DNA from: AC-32 sp963755635
GTDB lineage: Bacteria; Actinomycetota; Thermoleophilia; Gaiellales; Gaiellaceae
Assembly (NCBI GenBank): GCA_963755635.1
Contig: CAVWKS010000030.1
Coordinates: 1-10,007 of the forward strand
Reading direction: 5' to 3'
Length of the DNA: 10,007 nucleotides
Made by a program: the position numbers and the translations under genes. Below, piece after piece: positions 6,842 to 10,007 of this stretch (the stretch's first letter is position 1; each line of letters begins with the position of its first letter). The notes under the pieces are model-generated. The model saw nothing but the letters and a program-made list of their open reading frames with translations, was not told the DNA's origin and searched no databases.

Positions 6842-6982
6842 TCATCGAGCTAGCCGCGTTAGGCGCTTTGCGCGTGGTGGGATCGGCCGCCCGCCCAGCT
6901 CCACTATTCGCCGGTTGATCCGGAAGAGGGTCTCCGACTCCGCGCGGAGGGCCTTCAAGACTCGGGCATCTTCCTTCGACAC
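6842..6982 (-). CDS. small basic helical protein, 46 aa, unknown function
   Basis: A GTG-started frame encodes 46 residues that look coding: VSKEDARVLKALRAESETLF followed by RINRRIVELGGRPIPPRA and KRLTRLAR, then TGA. The first 30 residues suit an amphipathic, coiled-coil-like helix; the end is strongly basic (net positive), which might bind nucleic acid or an acidic partner. It lies 51 bases before the RNase H-like gene on the same strand and could be co-transcribed. No strong ribosome site is visible before the GTG. A longer frame on the same strand (start 6998) overlaps it, but its composition looks non-coding. I do not recognise a family. Confidence 0.45.
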   Translation of the reverse strand: MSKEDARVLKALRAESETLFRINRRIVELGGRPIPPRAKRLTRLAR

Positions 6983-7080
6983 TCGCAAGGCCCGCCAACG
7001 CTAGCCGCGGTGCCCCGACGTGAGTTCTTGTGGTTGCTCAGCGCCCCTGATCCGCCAAGGACGTGACTTCAGCCAGAGCG

Positions 7081-7254
7081 TCAGTTGCGGGATACCTCAA
7101 ACTCCACCGCCTCCACCCAAAGCTGCCCATCGAATTCGGGTTCGTCGGCGAGGATCTGTGCAAGCGCGCTTTCGGCTTCATCGCGGCTCGCATAGAAGTC
7201 GTTGATGTCTTCGGAGAGGCTGCTGGCAATCCCGTAGACGATCACTTGACGCAT
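7081..7254 (-). CDS. small acidic conserved-looking protein, 57 aa, unknown function
   Basis: ATG 7254 to TGA 7081 encodes 57 residues: MRQVIVYGIASSLSEDINDF, then YASRDEAESALAQILADEPE, then FDGQLWVEAVEFEVSRN. The predicted order is a beta strand, a long acidic helix and a final strand, a compact small fold. It resembles short actinobacterial hypothetical proteins with a SRDEAE...DEP...LWVEAVE layout, though I cannot name a family. The start has GGGGAAG directly abutting it, a poor ribosome site. It lies 34 bases after the membrane sensor gene on the same strand, so co-transcription is likely. The frame stays open upstream but that part reads as shadow sequence. Confidence 0.6.
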   Translation of the reverse strand: MRQVIVYGIASSLSEDINDFYASRDEAESALAQILADEPEFDGQLWVEAVEFEVSRN

Positions 7255-7288
7255 CTTCCCCGACCGGGTTCTCCGCGGCCACGCGGCA

Positions 7289-8533
7289 CTATCTCCCGTC
7301 GCGAGTTCGATCCAGTTCCTGTTCGAGGAGCTCGGCGAGTTCGCCGCCCGTGTCTTCGACGAGTTCGCGGATCCGACCGCCGGCGCGCTCGTCCGCCAGG
7401 TTGAGCAGGTCGGCCATCGCGACCTGCAGTGTCTGCATCTCGAGATTCGCTCGTGCGAGGTCACGGTTCGCGGCTGCGAGCTCGTCGCGCAGGCGCTCTG
7501 AGCCTGCTAGCTCTTGGTCGAGCCGCTCGTAGGCGGTCTCCGCGGTCCGGATCGAGTCGCGCGCTCGCACAGCCATCGCAATGCCAATGACGGCGCTGCT
7601 GATGAGGCCGGTGGCGATGAGGAGTCCGCTCTGTTCAACGGCGCCGTACGTTGCGACCGCGATGCAGAGGACGAAGCCGGCGAGGCCGAGGAGCACGACG
7701 GGTCGGGCGGCAGGAACGTGGTTCGGGATCCGCCGACGGACAATCGCCAGCGGACGGTCGACCCCGAGGATCAGGACGAACGCGGCCAGGGTGGAAAGCG
7801 CCGCCCCGCCAGCCCAGCCGAGGTTCGCCCAGCGGTCGTCGACGAACGCGCCGTCGATCGCCTGGAAGCTGTAGATCAGGCTCCCGATCGTTATCGCCAC
7901 CTCTCCGAGCCCCATCAGCGCGAGCGACTTGCGCAGTCCGCCCGCGGACCCGACGGCGGCGGAGGCGATCAGCGCCAGCGTCACGACTCCCAGTAGCGGC
8001 CGATTGAGCGTGACGAGCGATGCAGTTGTCGCGCCGTGAGCCATGCCGCGCCAGACGAACGCGGTACCGAGCGCGAAGGCGGCGGCGGAGATCACTGCCG
8101 CGTCGAGCGCCGCGAGCCGGAACGAGATGACGGAGCGCATCGTGTCGAGGATCGCGACGATCACGAGCACCCGCGCGAGCACGAAGAACACGTCCCAGGT
8201 GCCGGGCGGCGATGGGACGGTGTTCCCTCCGGCGACGTAGTAGCCGTACCAGACGACCGAGCCGACGAGCCAGAACGTCGAGGCCCAGCCCAGGGTGAAG
8301 ACGAGGCGACGGAGCTCTGCCGGCGCCCGCACGTACGCCCACCAGACGACGATCGGAACCGGCGCCATGAAGGCGTTATAGGACGAGCTGAGGAGGCCCT
8401 TCGGTGCTCCCGCCACCGTCGCGATGCAGTACGCGGCGAAGGCGCCACCGAGCAGCAGTGTTAGGGCTCGGAACTTGCGGCCTCGATCGATCAGCCTCGC
8501 GGTGCCGTATTGACCTCGCTCGAGGAACTCCAC
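7289..8533 (-). CDS. polytopic membrane sensor-like protein ending in a coiled coil
   Basis: This is an intact 414-aa protein from GTG 8533, preceded by a G-rich AAGGGGGG site. About ten hydrophobic helices can be placed near residues 22-42, 51-69, 77-99, 112-130, 143-161, 180-198, 203-222, 236-257, 277-297 and 303-323. The segment WLVGSVVWYGYYVAGG, then PSPPGTWDVFF (about 88-117), resembles the W-xxG-xxxW...P-xP-xxxDxFF pattern of MASE-like sensory regions found on actinobacterial GGDEF and EAL proteins. Residues about 326-375 form a charged coiled coil (ELAAANRDLARANLEMQTLQ). The last 35 residues hold no recognisable GGDEF, EAL, histidine kinase or other output domain, and the protein simply stops. 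It may signal through a partner, or it may be a shortened sensor. Downstream small genes lie on the same strand. Confidence 0.75.
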   Translation of the reverse strand: MEFLERGQYGTARLIDRGRKFRALTLLLGGAFAAYCIATVAGAPKGLLSSSYNAFMAPVPIVVWWAYVRAPAELRRLVFTLGWASTFWLVGSVVWYGYYVAGGNTVPSPPGTWDVFFVLARVLVIVAILDTMRSVISFRLAALDAAVISAAAFALGTAFVWRGMAHGATTASLVTLNRPLLGVVTLALIASAAVGSAGGLRKSLALMGLGEVAITIGSLIYSFQAIDGAFVDDRWANLGWAGGAALSTLAAFVLILGVDRPLAIVRRRIPNHVPAARPVVLLGLAGFVLCIAVATYGAVEQSGLLIATGLISSAVIGIAMAVRARDSIRTAETAYERLDQELAGSERLRDELAAANRDLARANLEMQTLQVAMADLLNLADERAGGRIRELVEDTGGELAELLEQELDRTRDGR

Positions 8534-8570
8534 CTTCCCCCCTTACGCTCCGACGTGCCTCATGAGCGAA

Positions 8571-8588
8571 GGCAGTGATTCTACTGCC
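8571..8588 (-). promoter_or_regulatory. short inverted repeat around a possible -10 box of the sensor gene
   Basis: GGCAGT (8571-8576) and ACTGCC (8583-8588) flank six bases. On the minus strand the sequence TAGAAT (8578-8583), five of six consensus bases, could be the -10 of the membrane sensor gene that starts at 8533. No good -35 was found 17 bases upstream. The arms are only 6 bp. Confidence 0.3.
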
Positions 8589-8595
8589 ATTTGAG

Positions 8596-8610
8596 AGATA
8601 CCGGGTATCT
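8596..8610. promoter_or_regulatory. 15-bp palindrome before the M20 peptidase start
   Basis: AGATACC-G-GGTATCT is a perfect 15-bp palindrome with a single central base. It ends 7 bases before the preferred GTG (8618) of the peptidase gene, in the divergent intergenic region. TATCTT (8606-8611) overlaps its right arm and would fit a -10 box for a leaderless message starting at or near that GTG, so a protein bound here could control the gene. No regulator is encoded next to it. Confidence 0.4.
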
Positions 8611-8617
8611 TCAGCCA

Positions 8618-9945
8618 GTGCTTCCCTCTCGCGCGTCAGCCGAATCCCTCGATCCGGTCGAGCTGCTCCGGGAGCTGATCCGGTTCGACACCTCGAACCC
8701 GCCGGGCAACGAGCGGGACGTGCATCGAGTACGTCGCGGGGCTACTCCGTGCGAGCGGAATCGAGCCGGTGATCGTTGGGGGATCCAGAGCGGCCGAACC
8801 TCGTGGCGCGTCTGCGCTGGCAGGGGCGATTCGCCGCCGCTCCTCCTCTACGGGCACGTCGACGTCGTTCCCGCCGACCCGGCTGAGTGGCGGCACGCGT
8901 CCGTTCTCGGGCGATCTCGTCGACGGCGTTGTGTGGGGCCGCGGCGCTCTCGACATGAAGGGCGGCGTCGCGATGCTCGTCTCGGCGTTCCTCGCGCGCT
9001 GCGGCTGAGCCTCCGTCGGGCGATCTCATCCTCGCCCTGGCGAGCGACGAGGAGACGGGAAGCCAGTTCGGCGCGAAGCTCCTGGTCGAGGAGCATCCGG
9101 AGCTGTTCGACGGGGTTCGCTTCGCGCTCAGCGAGATCGGCGGCTTCACGGAGTGGGTCGGGGACCGGCGGCTCTATCCGATCCAGGTCGCCGAGAAGCA
9201 GCGGTGCCTGATCCGCGCGACCTGCCGTGGTGCGGGAGGTCATCCCTCGACGAAGGTTCGCAGCACCGCCGCCGGAAAGGCAGGCCAGCTGCTCAGCCGA
9301 CTCGCCGAGAAGCGCCTGCCCGTCCACGTGACGCCGGTCGTGCGGCAGATGGTCAGCGCCATGGCAGAAGCGCTGCCTCTCCATCAGCGCGCGGCGTTGC
9401 GACCGCTGCTCGTTCCGGCGCTTACGGATCGCCTGCTCGATCTCTTTGGCAAGGACGCCGACTCCCTCGACCCGCTCCTACACAACACCGCGACTGCCAC
9501 CGGCCTCCGCGGTGGCGAGAGCGGCAACGTCATCCCGACAGAGGTGACGGTCGATCTCGATGGCCGCGTCCTGCCCGGGCAGTCGCCGCAGGACCTCGTT
9601 CGCGAGCTCGAGCGACTCGCCGGAGACGTCGCAGAGTTCCAGCTCGTCCGCGAGGAGCCAGCCGCAAGACCGGAGCCGGACCTGACGCTCTATCCCATGC
9701 TCGCCGAGATCATCCGCAGCCGCGACCCTGGCGGGGTTCCAATCCCGGCGCTCGTTCCTGGCTACACGGACGCGCGCCACTTCGCGCGCCTCGGAATCCA
9801 GACGTACGGCTTCCTTCCGATGCGCCTTCCGAAGGAAATCACCGTCGATCTCATCCACGCGCCGGACGAGCGAGTTCCTGCTGAGGCCATCCGCTTCGGC
9901 AAGGACTGCCTCCTCGAGGCGATCCGCAGGTATCGCCTCCAGTAG
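8618..9945 (+). CDS. M20-family metallopeptidase/deacylase, frameshifted N-terminal third
   Basis: This is a zinc-dependent hydrolase of the M20 (ArgE/DapE/CPG2) family, about 441 aa after frame repair, cleaving amide bonds of small peptides or acyl-amino acids in the cytoplasm. The GTG at 8618 precedes SLDPVELLRELIRFDTSNPP, the usual family start. Visible family residues are the zinc-ligand His of YGHVDVVP (8855-8857), the Asp of GRGALDMKGG (8952-8954), the two Glu of ASDEETG (9049-9054), Glu in ALSEIGG, the dimerisation-domain His of GGHPSTK (9241-9243), and the C-terminal His of DARHFARLG (9778-9780). The frame changes near 8720, 8780, 8830, 8900 and 9005; from there to the stop it is clean. 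The complete active-site set argues for sequencing indels rather than a pseudogene. The substrate cannot be deduced. TTG 8591 is an alternative start but lies inside the palindrome region. Confidence 0.85.
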
Positions 9946-10007
9946 TGCGAGCTTGCCGGGAGCAGTCTCGCGCGCGGCGGATCACGGCCGAGACCCCAGG
10001 CGCGAGT

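Noticed and set aside
6678..6998. Minus-strand frame of 106 codons overlapping the RNase H start
   Set aside because: Its second half is the RNase H gene read out of frame, and the first half is less protein-like than the 46-aa frame in the same place.
9153..9884. Plus-strand frame of 243 codons overlapping the M20 gene
   Set aside because: It is another frame of the peptidase, whose catalytic motifs are in the frame ending at 9945; composition is Arg/Pro-rich shadow.

Overview
The window is high-GC DNA with GTG and ATG starts, overlapping genes and protein families typical of Actinomycetota. The transfer-type gene set, the small conserved proteins and the ECF sigma/membrane-partner pair suggest a soil-type lineage such as Thermoleophilia/Solirubrobacterales, but that placement is an inference. 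No rRNA, tRNA, CRISPR array or transposase was seen. Several genes are interrupted by apparent single-base indels. Their sequence stays convincing after each frame change, so raw or low-coverage long-read error is more likely than gene decay. Where this occurs the gene is annotated over its full reconstructed extent.

Left region (1-4031, minus strand): a compact operon of an actinobacterial type IV secretion/conjugation-like apparatus. In transcription order it encodes a MinD/ParA-like ATPase, a small DUF6112/VirB2-like membrane protein, a single-pass NTF2-like (VirB8/TcpC-like) protein, a polytopic TrbL/VirB6-like channel protein with a proline-rich tail, and the N-terminal part of an SCO6880-family protein that runs off the left edge. 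Gene junctions overlap or lie within a few bases.

Control region (4032-4188): a perfect 10-bp inverted repeat encloses a TATAAC -10 box that points into the operon. The divergently transcribed next gene (4189-4752) encodes a protein with two helix-turn-helix domains, so it is the obvious candidate repressor of the transfer operon.

Middle (4851-6075, plus strand): an ECF sigma factor overlaps by 20 bp a single-pass membrane protein with a short cytoplasmic N-terminus and an unfamiliar extracytoplasmic domain, probably its anti-sigma or signal-sensing partner. A 220-bp convergent intergenic region with GC-rich inverted repeats follows.

Right (6296-8533, minus strand): four same-strand genes that read cleanly. 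They are a membrane sensor-like protein ending in a coiled coil without an output domain, a 57-aa protein, a 46-aa protein, and an RNase HI-like protein with all four catalytic acids. A divergent intergenic region with two small palindromes (8534-8617) separates them from an M20-family metallopeptidase on the plus strand (8618-9945), which is broken by several indels in its first 400 bp. The last 62 bases show nothing recognisable.

The left part looks like the edge of an integrative conjugative element or plasmid. The right part looks like ordinary chromosomal or cargo genes. No attachment site or integrase was found that would fix a boundary.
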